Origin: Gammaproteobacteria bacterium
Lineage (GTDB): Bacteria; Pseudomonadota; Gammaproteobacteria; Pseudomonadales; Azotimanducaceae
Length of the DNA stretch: 41,356 nucleotides
Direction: 5' to 3'
NCBI GenBank assembly: GCA_005799745.1
Contig: SYFY01000137.1
Span: forward strand, 1 to 41,356
Positions within the stretch are counted from its first letter, which is position 1; the number at the start of each line of letters is the position of its first letter. The notes below the pieces were generated by a model, which saw only the letters and a program-made list of their open reading frames with translations, searched no databases and was not told the DNA's origin. Below are positions 8,004 through 16,459 of the stretch, piece by piece. Both the position numbers and the translations under genes were made by a program.

Positions 8004-9062
8004 TCAATCCACCGAACGTAGCTGTGTAGATGAGATATCTGCGCGGAACTCGTGTTCGGGAATGCCTTCACACAAGCGAGCCAAAGTACTCGGCAATCCG
8101 AGTGACTCCAGTGTCCTGAAGCGATCACCCACCATGCGGCCAAAAACAAGGAAGCGAATGTTCTGTTCTCTCAAGAAATCGAGCGCATCGTCGCGACCTT
8201 CTTTGTCGGAGTAATAACGCACCTCGGCGATTCGCGCCACCGTGTCCGCACCTACCACAAATGTCGCGCCTGGAAAGAGCGCTGCTTTTTCAACGAAAGT
8301 GGGGGCATGGGTCAGCCACAACGCACGATCCACTGTGGTGCGGATCTGCGTGAGTCGATCTTCAATTTCCTGGTAGTCGAGGGGTGATTTGTCGACATTG
8401 CCGATGGACAGCTCCAGCGCCGCACGAAGGCCTGTACGGATTTCAGCGATGTCGATCATGCGTTGATGACCGTCGTGCAGGGGATTAAACGACCCAGGAA
8501 TGAGCAGGAGACCATCGTGGTTTCCGCTGACCCAGGCTTTCTGGGACCCCGTGATGAGCGCGTGCCATTCGCTTCGACCTGCGGTAACTCGAAGGTCCGA
8601 CGGCGAAGCATCACCGAGCAATACAAACACGAGCTTCCACAGCGCATCAGCGAGGGCCACTTCTTCAGTCGCTCGATCCGCTGAGAAATGAAGCTCAAGC
8701 GCATGGGTTGCGTGAGCGGTCTGGAGGGCGACGTGTGCGCGGTGAGCGCCTTTCTTCTCCCGATCTGTGGCGAGGCTTGCCGTGCAACCTAGACCAAATA
8801 CTGCGTCATCCGAGAGCTTGCGCGCCTGCATGTATGCCGACATGGCGAGCGCTCGTGCCGTGGCATCCGAGCACGCGCGATCCTGCAATTTACCGAGCAA
8901 CTGATGCAGTGCAGCTTCGGCGTAAGGTACCCGGGCATCGAGCACCGTTCGCGATGCACCTGGTGTTGACAGCAACTCGGCGAGAAAAAGGCTACCTCCC
9001 CCGGTGATATGGAACACGCCTTTCTGCGCAGCCGCATGCAGCCGCCCCGCACGGTCACTCAC
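8004..9062 (-). CDS. CinA-like domain fused to an HxGH nucleotidyltransferase domain
   Basis: A 352-residue two-domain protein. Residues about 15-150 resemble the CinA C-terminal (NMN deamidase, PncC) domain: HITGGGSLFLAELLSTPGAS, YAEAALHQLLG, CSDATARALAMSAYMQARKL, FGLGCTASLATDREKKGAHR. Residues about 184-352 are a NadD/NadM-type nucleotidyltransferase, with GSFNPLHDGH (His196 and His199 of the HxGH motif) and a C-terminal ISSTQLR motif. The catalytic Ser of PncC (ESCTGG) is replaced by His18, and the Lys of its YSNEAK segment is also absent, so deamidase activity is doubtful. It starts with GTG at 9062, 3 bases after the upstream stop, so translation is probably coupled. It is probably involved in nucleotide or pyridine-cofactor metabolism; this is inferred. 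Confidence 0.8.
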   Translation of the reverse strand: MSDRAGRLHAAAQKGVFHITGGGSLFLAELLSTPGASRTVLDARVPYAEAALHQLLGKLQDRACSDATARALAMSAYMQARKLSDDAVFGLGCTASLATDREKKGAHRAHVALQTAHATHALELHFSADRATEEVALADALWKLVFVLLGDASPSDLRVTAGRSEWHALITGSQKAWVSGNHDGLLLIPGSFNPLHDGHQRMIDIAEIRTGLRAALELSIGNVDKSPLDYQEIEDRLTQIRTTVDRALWLTHAPTFVEKAALFPGATFVVGADTVARIAEVRYYSDKEGRDDALDFLREQNIRFLVFGRMVGDRFRTLESLGLPSTLARLCEGIPEHEFRADISSTQLRSVD

Positions 9063-9065
9063 AGT

Positions 9066-9944
9066 TCACACACCGTGCAGGAACTCGTCGGTGATGGTGC
9101 AGAACTTGTCGAGTTGGTCGTGATGCACCCAGTGTCCAGCTTTCTCCACGTTTTCCATTCGCACGGTGGTTTTTGAGAAGTGGCTTGCCCTTCCATCCGT
9201 GGTTGGATCGGATGCCCATGACTCTGTGCCGCGGAAGAGGAGTGTTGGGCAGGTGATACGTGCGTAGAGCTTGTACTGCTCTTCGAATGGCAATTGGTTC
9301 GGTGAAAATGAGCGTACGTAGTTGTCAAACTTCCACGAAAAAGTGCCGTCTTCATTCTGGTTGCTGCCGTGAATAGTGAGATGCCGTGCCTGAGTCTCGG
9401 AAAGATGCGGATTCTCCGACTGCATGCGTTCGTAGGCTTCTTCCAGCGAGGCGTAACGTCGTGGGCTGCGGCCTGAGACTTTGCGCAGTTCATCGATCCA
9501 CACCTTGAGGCGTTTTTCGATGGGCTGGTTGATGCGCTCTTGAATCATCTGGGGCGGAGGCCCCATGCCTTCGATCGCAACAAGTTTGTGCACGGTTTCT
9601 GGGTACAGACCCGTATACATAAGGGCGATGGAGCCGCCGAGCGAATGGCCGATGATGGTCACCGGTTGCATGTTTTTTTGATGGATCAGCTGAGCGATGT
9701 CGTAGACGTAGTCCGTCATGCTGTAGCTGCCACCCATCATCCATTGGGAATCACCGTGGCCACGCAGATCAGGAGCTACGATGTGGTAACGATCACGAAA
9801 ACGTTCAGCAACCCAGTCCCAGTTACGACAGTGGTCGCGACCGCCATGAATGAGCAACATGGGTGGGGCGCTTTCATTACCCCAGTCAACGTAATGCAAA
9901 CGCAGGCGCTGCGAAAAATAGACGTGTGAAGTCGGACCGAGCAT
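9066..9944 (-). CDS. Alpha/beta hydrolase
   Basis: A 292-residue alpha/beta hydrolase-fold enzyme. The oxyanion segment LLIHGGRDHCRNWDWV, the strand-turn APDLRGHGDSQW, the nucleophile elbow IIGHSLGGS (Ser101) and the late catalytic His in EKAGHWVHHD are all present. The acidic residue is likely in the segment around FRGTESWASDP. The start ATG at 9944 is chosen because conserved sequence begins there. No strong ribosome binding site is seen, and a further in-frame ATG at 10022 would overlap the upstream gene. It is the third gene of a minus-strand operon after the AGCS symporter and amidohydrolase. A role in cleaving an ester or amide taken up or released by its neighbours is plausible but unproven. 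Confidence 0.87.
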   Translation of the reverse strand: MLGPTSHVYFSQRLRLHYVDWGNESAPPMLLIHGGRDHCRNWDWVAERFRDRYHIVAPDLRGHGDSQWMMGGSYSMTDYVYDIAQLIHQKNMQPVTIIGHSLGGSIALMYTGLYPETVHKLVAIEGMGPPPQMIQERINQPIEKRLKVWIDELRKVSGRSPRRYASLEEAYERMQSENPHLSETQARHLTIHGSNQNEDGTFSWKFDNYVRSFSPNQLPFEEQYKLYARITCPTLLFRGTESWASDPTTDGRASHFSKTTVRMENVEKAGHWVHHDQLDKFCTITDEFLHGV

Positions 9945-9993
9945 GTTTGATCTGCCAAGCAAGTGAGGAACGAATGTGTTCAGTATAGGGGTG

Positions 9994-11676
9994 CTATTCC
10001 GTATCGGCGAATACGCGAGCACCTCGAGACCAGGTCTCGATCACACTCAGACGCAAAAGATCGGCGGGTTGCAGCTCGAGGGGATTCTCCGAAAGGACGA
10101 CAAGATCGGCACGTTTGCCGACTTCGAGCGTGCCTTTCTGTGCTTCTTCAAAGTACTGCCACGCGGCGGTACGTGTAACTGCAGCGAGTGCGTCGCGAAT
10201 GGAAATTCGTTGGTCAGCACCGAGAGTCTGACCGGACCGCGTATGTCGATGGGTGGTTGCCCACAACAGGCGAATCATGTCCGGTGGAACGATGGGTGCA
10301 TCGTTGTGCAGGGTAAACGGAATGCTTCTGTCGAGTGTTGAACGCGCTGGACTGATGCGTTGCGCGCGATTACCAAGAACGGAGTCTCTGTGCCAATCGC
10401 CCCAATAGAAGGCATGGGCAGAAAAGTAGGAGGGCATGACCCCGAGTTCCCGCATGCGATCCAGTTGATCATCACGCACGGTCTGCGCGTGAATCATGAC
10501 GGTGCGGTGGTCAGGCATGGCCGTTTTGCCGACAAAACTCTTTTCGACCGCATCCAGTATGGAGTCCGCTGTGGCGTCACCATTGGCATGTGCGATGACC
10601 TGGATGCCCTTGTCGAGCGCCTGATCGAAATGGCGGTTGGTGTTCTCCCGATCCATCGTGGGATAACCCCGATAGTCGGCTGCTTTGCCTTCAGGTGGAA
10701 CGTGATAAGGCTGTGACAACCACGCGGTCTTCCCCTGCGGCGAGCCGTCCAGCAACAACTTAATCCCACCTACCCTAAAGCCGTTGGTGTATTCGCCAGA
10801 GGTGGGCGGCAGGGGCGTGCCCGGCTCGGCAAACTGGGTAAGGGCATAGGCGACGACGTCGAGGGTTAACGCGCCTTGGGCGGCCATGGCCGTCAGCAGA
10901 CGAATCCCGGTTGGATCACTTGCGCCATCCTGCACTGTAGTGATGCCGAAACTCGCATATCGGGCCAGGGCACGGCTAATAAGATCAGCGCTCCACTTCG
11001 GTTGAGCAGCCTGACGCAGCGGCATTGTCGCGGTTTCTTCGAGAATGCCGTTGGGTTCCCCTGAATTCGGCCGGCGCCGGATGTGACCACCCTCCGGATC
11101 AGGCGTCTGTGCGGTGTAACCGGCACGCGCCAGTGCGGCGCTGTTAGTGGCCATTAGGTGCCTGGAAACATGTAACAGGACAACCGGGTGTTCTTTGCTC
11201 ACCGCATCCAGAGTTTCCCGCGTCGGGTGGCGCTTTTCCCCGAGCAACGAGTCGTCGTAACCGAAACCGATTACCCACTCGCCCGCCGGTATGGGTTTCG
11301 TGTCGATGTGCCGGCGAAGAACCTCACCCAGCGTGTTGAAATCCGTCACTTCGCCAACCGGAGGTGACGACACATTGGCGAGGTCGAGGGTCGATGCGGT
11401 CATCAACAGATGGCCATGGGCGTCGATGAAGCCGGGTAGGAGTGCCTTGTTCTTGAGTTCGACGATGCGGGTTTCTGGACCGACCCAGTTACCCATCTTT
11501 TCGCGTTCACCCATCCATACGACCCGGTCTGCCTTGATGGCCAGTGCCGTGGGCTCGTGATCTGTGAGCTTCTCGCGCATCGTGACGATGTGGTCACCCA
11601 CGAACACCGTGTCCGCTGATTCAGCGCGTGTGATTGTTACAAGGAAGAGCGAGAGGCTAAGAACGATGAGCCGCAT
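9994..11676 (-). CDS. Exported amidohydrolase (YtcJ-like, Amidohydro_3 type)
   Basis: A 560-residue metal-dependent amidohydrolase with an N-terminal signal sequence (MRLIVLSLSLFLVTITRA, cleavage near residues 18-21), so it is probably periplasmic. The metal-binding HxH is in LLPGFIDAHGHL (His87 and His89). Further family landmarks are VIGFGYDDSLLGE, GGIKLLLDGSPQGKTAWLSQ, QVIAHANGDATADSILDAVE, MIHAQTVRDDQLDRMRELG and the C-terminal GTLEVGKRADLVVLSENPL. The start ATG at 11676 overlaps the end of the symporter gene by 20 bases and has GGAG about ten bases upstream, so the two are probably co-translated. Related enzymes hydrolyse N-substituted amides or cyclic imides. The next gene is an alpha/beta hydrolase, consistent with a small salvage operon. 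Confidence 0.9.
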   Translation of the reverse strand: MRLIVLSLSLFLVTITRAESADTVFVGDHIVTMREKLTDHEPTALAIKADRVVWMGEREKMGNWVGPETRIVELKNKALLPGFIDAHGHLLMTASTLDLANVSSPPVGEVTDFNTLGEVLRRHIDTKPIPAGEWVIGFGYDDSLLGEKRHPTRETLDAVSKEHPVVLLHVSRHLMATNSAALARAGYTAQTPDPEGGHIRRRPNSGEPNGILEETATMPLRQAAQPKWSADLISRALARYASFGITTVQDGASDPTGIRLLTAMAAQGALTLDVVAYALTQFAEPGTPLPPTSGEYTNGFRVGGIKLLLDGSPQGKTAWLSQPYHVPPEGKAADYRGYPTMDRENTNRHFDQALDKGIQVIAHANGDATADSILDAVEKSFVGKTAMPDHRTVMIHAQTVRDDQLDRMRELGVMPSYFSAHAFYWGDWHRDSVLGNRAQRISPARSTLDRSIPFTLHNDAPIVPPDMIRLLWATTHRHTRSGQTLGADQRISIRDALAAVTRTAAWQYFEEAQKGTLEVGKRADLVVLSENPLELQPADLLRLSVIETWSRGARVFADTE

Positions 11677-12979
11677 AACGATCAATCTCCGCGCGGATAA
11701 CTGGAGCCAGCAAATAGAGGCCGATGAGGTTGGGAATCGCGACGATAAACACCAGAGCATCAGAAAGATCAACAACGGCAGTGAGTTCGATGCTCGCACC
11801 GATCACCACGAAGAAGAGAAATGTTGCCTGAAAGCCCATGCGGGCGATTCGTGATTCGCCCACGAGGTACGTGAATGCCGTAACGCCGTAATACTCCCAC
11901 GCGATGATGGTGGTGAAGGCGAACAACAAAGCGCAGATGGCCAGCGGAATCCCGGACCAGGAGAGCGTCGACTCGAAAGCGCGGGTGGACAGTTCAATAC
12001 CACTGAGGGTGCCCGGTGATACGGCATCGTGTCCGGTGATCACCAGTACCAGCGCGGTCAGGGTGCAGATGACCACCGTGTCGATAAAAGGTTCGAGCAA
12101 CCCCACATGACCCTCACTCGCAGGAAACGGAGTGCGGGCTGTGGAATGAGCGATTGCCGCTGATCCGAGACCCGCCTCATTGGAAAACACGGCGCGACGA
12201 AAGCCGATGATCATGACGCCGAGCACACCACCGGCGACACCTTCCGGCGAAAAGGCGCCATGCCAGATGCGAACGAAGGCATCGGGAAGCTTTTCGATGT
12301 TGAGCACGATGACCAGCAAGGACAGTGAGGCATACAACAAGGCTATGAACGGCACCATGCGGACGGTGGTGGCCGCGATGGAGCGGATGCCACCCATCGT
12401 GATGATGCCGACGGCGGCAGCCATCACCACGCCGATCATCCAGCTGTTGCCGTAGCGCGGACTCGACTCGCCACCGGTGATATCGACCAGAATCGCTGCC
12501 GACTGATTGGACTGGAACATGTTGCCGATGCCCAGACAGCCGAACACCATGGAGAGGGCGTAGAACGCGCCTAGTGCACGGCCAAGTCGAGGGCGGTTCA
12601 ACTCCGCAAAACCGTGGCGCAGGTAATACATGGGACCACCAGCGACTTGTCCCTCTGCGTTGATGCGTCGATACCGCACACCCAGCGTGCATTCCGCCAT
12701 CTTGGTGCTCATCCCGAGCAACCCGGCGACGATGAGCCAGAACGTTGCCCCAGCGCCACCCATGGAGATCGCCACGGCCACCCCGGCGATGTTGCCGATG
12801 CCAACCGTACCACTGATGGCTGTCGTCAGCGCACGAAACTGGGAGATTTCACCGGGGTCAGTGGACTGCGCGTATTTGCCGGTAAGTATCGCCCACGCAT
12901 GCATCAATCCGCGCACGTTGATGAATCGCAGATACACGGTGAAGAACAGACCGCCAGCGATCAGCCAGAGCACAATCAA
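11657..12979 (-). CDS. Sodium:alanine symporter (AGCS) family protein, start region interrupted
   Basis: An inner-membrane symporter of the alanine/glycine:cation family (AGCS/DagA type) with about eleven helices. Signatures include SGTVGIGNIAGVAVAISMGG, AGGPMYYLRHG, GNMFQSNQSA and AVFSNEAGLGSAAIAHS. An upstream ATG at 13099 is in the same frame and would give MSTSDSTSID, then a TAA stop (13067-13069), then a family-like N-terminus (INAAIQPVTDLVSGIVFYT). The intact gene was therefore probably 11657-13099, with a nonsense change at codon 11. The first usable restart is the TTG at 12979, just before helix 1, and would give 440 residues. It is the first gene of the four-gene minus-strand operon. 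Confidence 0.85.
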   Translation of the reverse strand: MIVLWLIAGGLFFTVYLRFINVRGLMHAWAILTGKYAQSTDPGEISQFRALTTAISGTVGIGNIAGVAVAISMGGAGATFWLIVAGLLGMSTKMAECTLGVRYRRINAEGQVAGGPMYYLRHGFAELNRPRLGRALGAFYALSMVFGCLGIGNMFQSNQSAAILVDITGGESSPRYGNSWMIGVVMAAAVGIITMGGIRSIAATTVRMVPFIALLYASLSLLVIVLNIEKLPDAFVRIWHGAFSPEGVAGGVLGVMIIGFRRAVFSNEAGLGSAAIAHSTARTPFPASEGHVGLLEPFIDTVVICTLTALVLVITGHDAVSPGTLSGIELSTRAFESTLSWSGIPLAICALLFAFTTIIAWEYYGVTAFTYLVGESRIARMGFQATFLFFVVIGASIELTAVVDLSDALVFIVAIPNLIGLYLLAPVIRAEIDRYAAHRS

Positions 12980-13170
12980 CGGCAGGTCTGCGCCGCCGAC
13001 GGGGATGGTGTAGAAGACGATGCCTGATACCAGGTCGGTGACCGGTTGAATGGCGGCGTTGATGCGTTAGTCGATGGAGGTCGAGTCTGAAGTACTCATC
13101 GGTCTACGGTATCGGCTTGTGGCAGAATTCGCGAGCTGAAAGGGTGGTAAGAACAGGAAGGGGTAAGAAC

Positions 13171-13536
13171 GTGTCGCTGGTCAGAAATCTCCATGTATTG
13201 CTCGCTTACATCACCATCATCGGGTTTGTGATGCGTGCAGTGCTCGCCCTCATGGATTCAGCGGCACTGTCAAACAAAGCCCTGAAAATCCTGCCGCACG
13301 TAATCGACACACTGCTTTTGATGTGTGGGGCGCTGCTTGTCCTGAACCTTGGCCACGCTTTTACAGAGAGCTGGTTGCTGGCCAAGTTCATCGCGTTGCT
13401 TGCCTACATCGGCTTCGGTGTGCTGACACTGCGGGCCTCAAGCACACCGATGCGCGTAGTTGGCGTTATCGGCGCATTGGCGAGCGTCGGCTATATCTTC
13501 GCAGTGGCGATGTCGCGTAACCCGTTGCTTTTCTGA
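13171..13536 (+). CDS. SirB2-like small membrane protein
   Basis: A 121-residue inner-membrane protein with four hydrophobic helices, of the SirB/SirB2 (invasion regulator) family. Family positions are visible in the first helix (HVLLAYITIIGFVMRAVLAL), then KALKILPHVIDTLLLMCGAL, WLLAKFIALLAYIGFGVLTL and a last helix before the C-terminal MSRNPLLF. The start is GTG at 13171 with GGAAGGGG upstream; the frame extends to an ATG at 13117, but those residues do not look like the family. The family has no settled biochemical function. The gene is divergent from the symporter operon and converges with the acyl-CoA dehydrogenase at 13546. Confidence 0.85.
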   Translation: MSLVRNLHVLLAYITIIGFVMRAVLALMDSAALSNKALKILPHVIDTLLLMCGALLVLNLGHAFTESWLLAKFIALLAYIGFGVLTLRASSTPMRVVGVIGALASVGYIFAVAMSRNPLLF

Positions 13537-13545
13537 CGGGCCGGA

Positions 13546-14706
13546 TCACAAGGACCGCGAGATCAACTCCTTCATGATCTCGTTGGTGCCACCGTAGATT
13601 TTTTGCACCCGTGCGTCGGCGTACATGCGGGAAATTTCGTACTCATCCATGTAACCCGCGCCACCGTGCAATTGCAGGCACTCATCCACGATCTCGTTCT
13701 GTTTTTGTGTGCACCAGTACTTGGCCATTGAAGCCGTCGCCGCATCAAGTTTGCCTTCGAGGTGTTGCAGCAACAGCTGATCGACAAACGTTCGCGCCAC
13801 CAGCGCTTCTGTCTTGCACTCGGCGAGTTTGAATTTGCTGTTCTGGAAATCGATCACGCGTTGACCAAAGGCTTTGCGCTGTTTGACGAAGTCGAGTGTT
13901 ACTTCAAGCGCCCGTTCGATGCCACACACCGCTGCTTGTGCGATGTTGAAACGTTCTTGTGGTAACTGCTGCATCAGCTGCACGAAACCTTTGCCTTCTT
14001 CTTCGCCGAGAAGGTTGGTCACCGGTACCCGACAGTCGTCGAAGAACATCTCCGAGGTGTCCGCCGAATGTTGTCCTAGCTTCTTCAGATTTCGGCCACG
14101 TTTGAAGCCGGGGTTGTCCGTCTCAACCACAACCAGAGAGATCCCTCGGCCACCCAGTGCCGGATCGGTTTTGGCGACGACGATGACGAGCCCACAGTGT
14201 TGACCGTTGCTGATGTAGGTCTTGGCGCCGTTGATGACGTAGTGATCGTCCTGACGAATGGCGGTCGTTCGCACGGCCTGCAGATCAGACCCGGTATTCG
14301 GTTCGGTCATGGCGATGGCACCGACCGTCTCTCCGGTTGCCATCTTCGGAAGCCAACGGCGTCTTTGCTCTTCAGAGCCATAGTTGAGGATGTACGGTGC
14401 AACGATGGTGGAGTGCACCTGATTGCCGAAGCCGCCAAGCCCGGCATAGAGCATTTCTTCCATGATCACGGTTTCGTGACGATAGTCGCCGCCACCACCG
14501 CCGTATTCGGCGGGGATTTCCGCGCAGAGCAGTCCGGCTTCACCGGCCAGGAACCAGGCGTCCCGATCAACGATTCCGGCTTCGATCCAGCGATCATTCT
14601 TCGGCTTGAATTCGCTTTGGAAAAACTTGCGTGCGGCGTCACGCAGGATCCGCAGTTCATCGTTTTCCCAGGGCGAGGTGTAGTTTTGGAAGATCGGGTT
14701 GGTCAT
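13546..14706 (-). CDS. Long-chain-type acyl-CoA dehydrogenase
   Basis: A 386-residue FAD enzyme that makes 2,3-enoyl-CoA. All three domains are complete: AIAMTEPNTGSDLQAVRTTA in the middle domain, KQRKAFGQRVIDFQNSKFKL in the C-terminal helical domain, and the closing QLHGGAGYMDEYEISRMYAD and IYGGTNEIMKEL. The Glu found at the YEGT position of medium-chain enzymes is Gly here. The likely base is Glu251 in QQLPQERFNIA, where mammalian LCAD and isovaleryl-CoA dehydrogenase keep theirs, so a long or branched substrate is plausible. The start ATG at 14706 matches the family N-terminus, although no clear ribosome binding site is seen. An in-frame ATG at 14739 is the alternative. Confidence 0.92.
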   Translation of the reverse strand: MTNPIFQNYTSPWENDELRILRDAARKFFQSEFKPKNDRWIEAGIVDRDAWFLAGEAGLLCAEIPAEYGGGGGDYRHETVIMEEMLYAGLGGFGNQVHSTIVAPYILNYGSEEQRRRWLPKMATGETVGAIAMTEPNTGSDLQAVRTTAIRQDDHYVINGAKTYISNGQHCGLVIVVAKTDPALGGRGISLVVVETDNPGFKRGRNLKKLGQHSADTSEMFFDDCRVPVTNLLGEEEGKGFVQLMQQLPQERFNIAQAAVCGIERALEVTLDFVKQRKAFGQRVIDFQNSKFKLAECKTEALVARTFVDQLLLQHLEGKLDAATASMAKYWCTQKQNEIVDECLQLHGGAGYMDEYEISRMYADARVQKIYGGTNEIMKELISRSL

Positions 14707-14780
14707 GGCGTTATCGCACTTACGATTAGAGCGCGGCATTAAACCCGAAGGTTTTCAGACTGGATAGACAGTCCCTTTCC

Positions 14781-14956
14781 TAAGGAAACTCTGATTAATT
14801 GGATATTTTTGTCAGAGCCAATACCTCTTGGGGGCTGGAGGAGCGGAGGAAAATCGCGGAAATGCAGTAGTTCCGCGATTTTCTGTAGCGACGACTAACG
14901 AAGCTCACTGCCCCTAAAGGGGGAGGCGGAAACAGACATTAATCAGAGATTCCCTA
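14781..14956. mobile_element. MITE-like element, copy A (TA-flanked terminal inverted repeats)
   Basis: A non-coding element of about 176 bp. Its ends AGGAAACTCTGATTAAT and ATTAATCAGAGATTCCC form inverted repeats matching at 15 of 17 positions, each bordered by TA. A second copy in opposite orientation lies at 29886-30032, with long stretches of identity. It is too short to encode a transposase. The TA borders suggest mobilisation by an IS630/Tc1-type transposase, which is an inference. It sits between the acyl-CoA dehydrogenase start and the SMP-30 gene end. Confidence 0.7.
14849..14883. repeat. Central palindrome of MITE copy A
   Basis: A perfect 13-bp inverted repeat (GAAAATCGCGGAA and TTCCGCGATTTTC) around a 9-base spacer. 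It is flanked by A-rich and T-rich tracts, so in RNA it could act as a terminator in either direction. The inner 9 bp of the stem and the spacer are identical in the second copy. Confidence 0.7.
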
Positions 14957-14969
14957 AAGACAGCCCCAT

Positions 14970-15815
14970 TCATGGCAGGCCGGCGCCGGCGAATGGCGCC
15001 TTGGCTACCACCACCTGCCCACTGCGTTCAGCGCGGCATTTGTTCGGATGTGACGCGCCGGAAATCAGTACATACAAATCCGAGCCGCCGAGCATGCAGG
15101 CGTATGCACCACGATCGAAAGCGACGCGGTGTGTGACCTTTCCTCCTGCTTCGACGCGAATGCACTCATTGGTGGTCGGGGACGCGACCCAGATGCCGCC
15201 AGCAACATCCAGGCAGATCCCATCGGGAACTGCGCCGTTCGGAAGGTCTGCCCAAACGCGCCGGTTCGAGAGATCACCGTTTGGACCGACATCAAAGGCA
15301 GTCAGGCGACCAGTGAACGACTCGCCAACAACGAGGGTTTTGCCGTCCGGTGTAATGACGGTCCCGTTGGGAAACACCAAGTCACTCGCAACAATCCTTG
15401 ATGAACCGTCCGGATCAACACAAATCAAGTCAGTCGGACGGGACTTTTCCCCGCCGTGGAGGTCAAACCCAAAGTTTCCGACGTAGGCGCGACCCTCTGC
15501 GTCGACAACCATGTCGTTACAGCGGCCTTTTGCCAGCGACGAAAGGTCCGCGTGAGTCGAGACCGATCCGTCGCGAAGTCGGAGCAGTTTCCGGTCCTCC
15601 ATGGAGACGACCAACAGTGAACCGTCCGGCATCCAACCAAGACCTGAAGGGCAACCAGGCACCTCGAGAATCGACGTTGCGTTGCCGCTGCTGTCAAAAC
15701 GAAGGACTTGGTGGGCGTGCATGTCAGAAATCCAGAGATTGCCGTCATACCAACGAGGACCCTCGCCAAAACAGAGACCCTTGGCAAAGAGTGTGGAGGG
15801 CAATTCAATAGACAT
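14970..15815 (-). CDS. SMP-30/gluconolactonase family protein
   Basis: A 281-residue six-bladed beta-propeller of the SMP-30/gluconolactonase/LRE group, which hydrolyse lactones with a bound divalent metal. Metal ligands expected from the family are present: Glu18 in CFGEGPRWYD, Asn150 in LVFPNGTVITPDG and Asp198 in AVPDGICLDVAGG. Asn100 in GRCNDMVVD is the likely substrate-side residue. Length is typical, and there is no signal peptide, so it is cytoplasmic. The start ATG at 15815 has GGAGAG six bases upstream. A perfect palindrome (15826-15838) just before the binding site could be an operator. The MITE-like element lies 13 bases downstream of the stop. The actual lactone is not known. Confidence 0.9.
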   Translation of the reverse strand: MSIELPSTLFAKGLCFGEGPRWYDGNLWISDMHAHQVLRFDSSGNATSILEVPGCPSGLGWMPDGSLLVVSMEDRKLLRLRDGSVSTHADLSSLAKGRCNDMVVDAEGRAYVGNFGFDLHGGEKSRPTDLICVDPDGSSRIVASDLVFPNGTVITPDGKTLVVGESFTGRLTAFDVGPNGDLSNRRVWADLPNGAVPDGICLDVAGGIWVASPTTNECIRVEAGGKVTHRVAFDRGAYACMLGGSDLYVLISGASHPNKCRAERSGQVVVAKAPFAGAGLP

Positions 15816-15825
15816 CGTGATCTCT

Positions 15826-15838
15826 CCTAACGGTTAGG
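15826..15838. promoter_or_regulatory. Palindromic operator candidate before the SMP-30 gene
   Basis: CCTAAC and GTTAGG separated by one base form a perfect palindrome 11 bases before the ATG at 15815, ending next to the ribosome binding site. Size and symmetry fit a binding site for a TetR-type repressor. No regulator gene is adjacent. Confidence 0.4.
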
Positions 15839-16015
15839 TGATAGGTCACGCGCTTCGGCTGCTGGGAAGTTAACATGCGCGAAATTGCGGCGCCCGACCT
15901 CGCCATCACGTCCTTCCTTCAGAAATTCTCCGGCATTTATCCATCGAGGCCCCATCCCCCACTTCTCATCAACCTCATTTCAGTTATTCTTGCGCCTCCC
16001 AAAACGGAGGTGTTC

Positions 16016-16408
16016 ATGAAAACGCTCAACACAATGCTCAAAGCTCTGTCGATCGCCACCTTCGCGCTGCTGGTTGGCGCGTGCTCCCAGGAAGCCAAAC
16101 AGGAAGCCACCGAGGCTGCTGCCGCTGCCACTGAAGCTGCCGATGCTGCAGGTGATGCTGCTGCCGCTGCGGGTGATGCCGCTGCTGAAGGCGCTGTCGA
16201 CGCTGATGCTGCCGGCGAAGCCGTTGATGCAGCAGGCGAAGCGGTTGATGCGGCTGGTGCCGCAGTTGAAGGCGCAGGTGATGTAGCTGCTGATGCTGCC
16301 GCCGCTGTCGGCGCCGCAGTTGATACCGCTGCTGAAGGTGCTGTTGATGCTGCTGGTGCAGCCGTCGAAGGCGCTGCCGAAGCTGTAGAAGGCGCTGCTA
16401 CGAACTAA
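16016..16408 (+). CDS. Alanine-rich lipoprotein
   Basis: A 130-residue predicted lipoprotein. The N-terminus MKTLNTMLKALSIATFALL leads to a lipobox LVGAC, so lipidation is expected at the Cys. The mature part is almost entirely Ala, Gly, Glu, Asp and Val, in short irregular repeats such as AGEAVDAAG and AAVEGA. It lacks aromatic residues and would be very acidic. The sequence suggests a helical or flexible rod anchored in the membrane. No family with known function is recognised; small Ala-rich lipoproteins of this kind occur in other proteobacteria. The start ATG at 16016 has GGAGG five bases upstream, an excellent site, and a strong hairpin follows the stop. Confidence 0.8.
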   Translation: MKTLNTMLKALSIATFALLVGACSQEAKQEATEAAAAATEAADAAGDAAAAAGDAAAEGAVDADAAGEAVDAAGEAVDAAGAAVEGAGDVAADAAAAVGAAVDTAAEGAVDAAGAAVEGAAEAVEGAATN

Positions 16409-16418
16409 GGTTCGAATC

Positions 16419-16459
16419 CGATCGGAAGTTGAGCCATAAAGCGCTCAACTTCCCGATCG
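16419..16459 (+). terminator. Strong hairpin after the alanine-rich lipoprotein gene
   Basis: Two arms (16419-16434 and 16443-16459) form a 16-bp stem with one bulged G and an 8-base loop, 11 bases after the stop. There is no proper T tract, so it may be an imperfect terminator or an mRNA-stabilising hairpin. Confidence 0.5.

Noticed and set aside
12177-12692. Long frames opposite or out of phase with the AGCS symporter and other genes
   Set aside because: They are rich in His, Arg and Cys, as expected from out-of-phase reading of GC-rich genes, and overlap well-identified proteins completely.
14781-14956. The MITE-like repeat as a simple terminator of a neighbouring gene
   Set aside because: The terminal inverted repeats, TA borders and second inverted copy 15 kb away go far beyond a terminator, although the central stem could serve as one.
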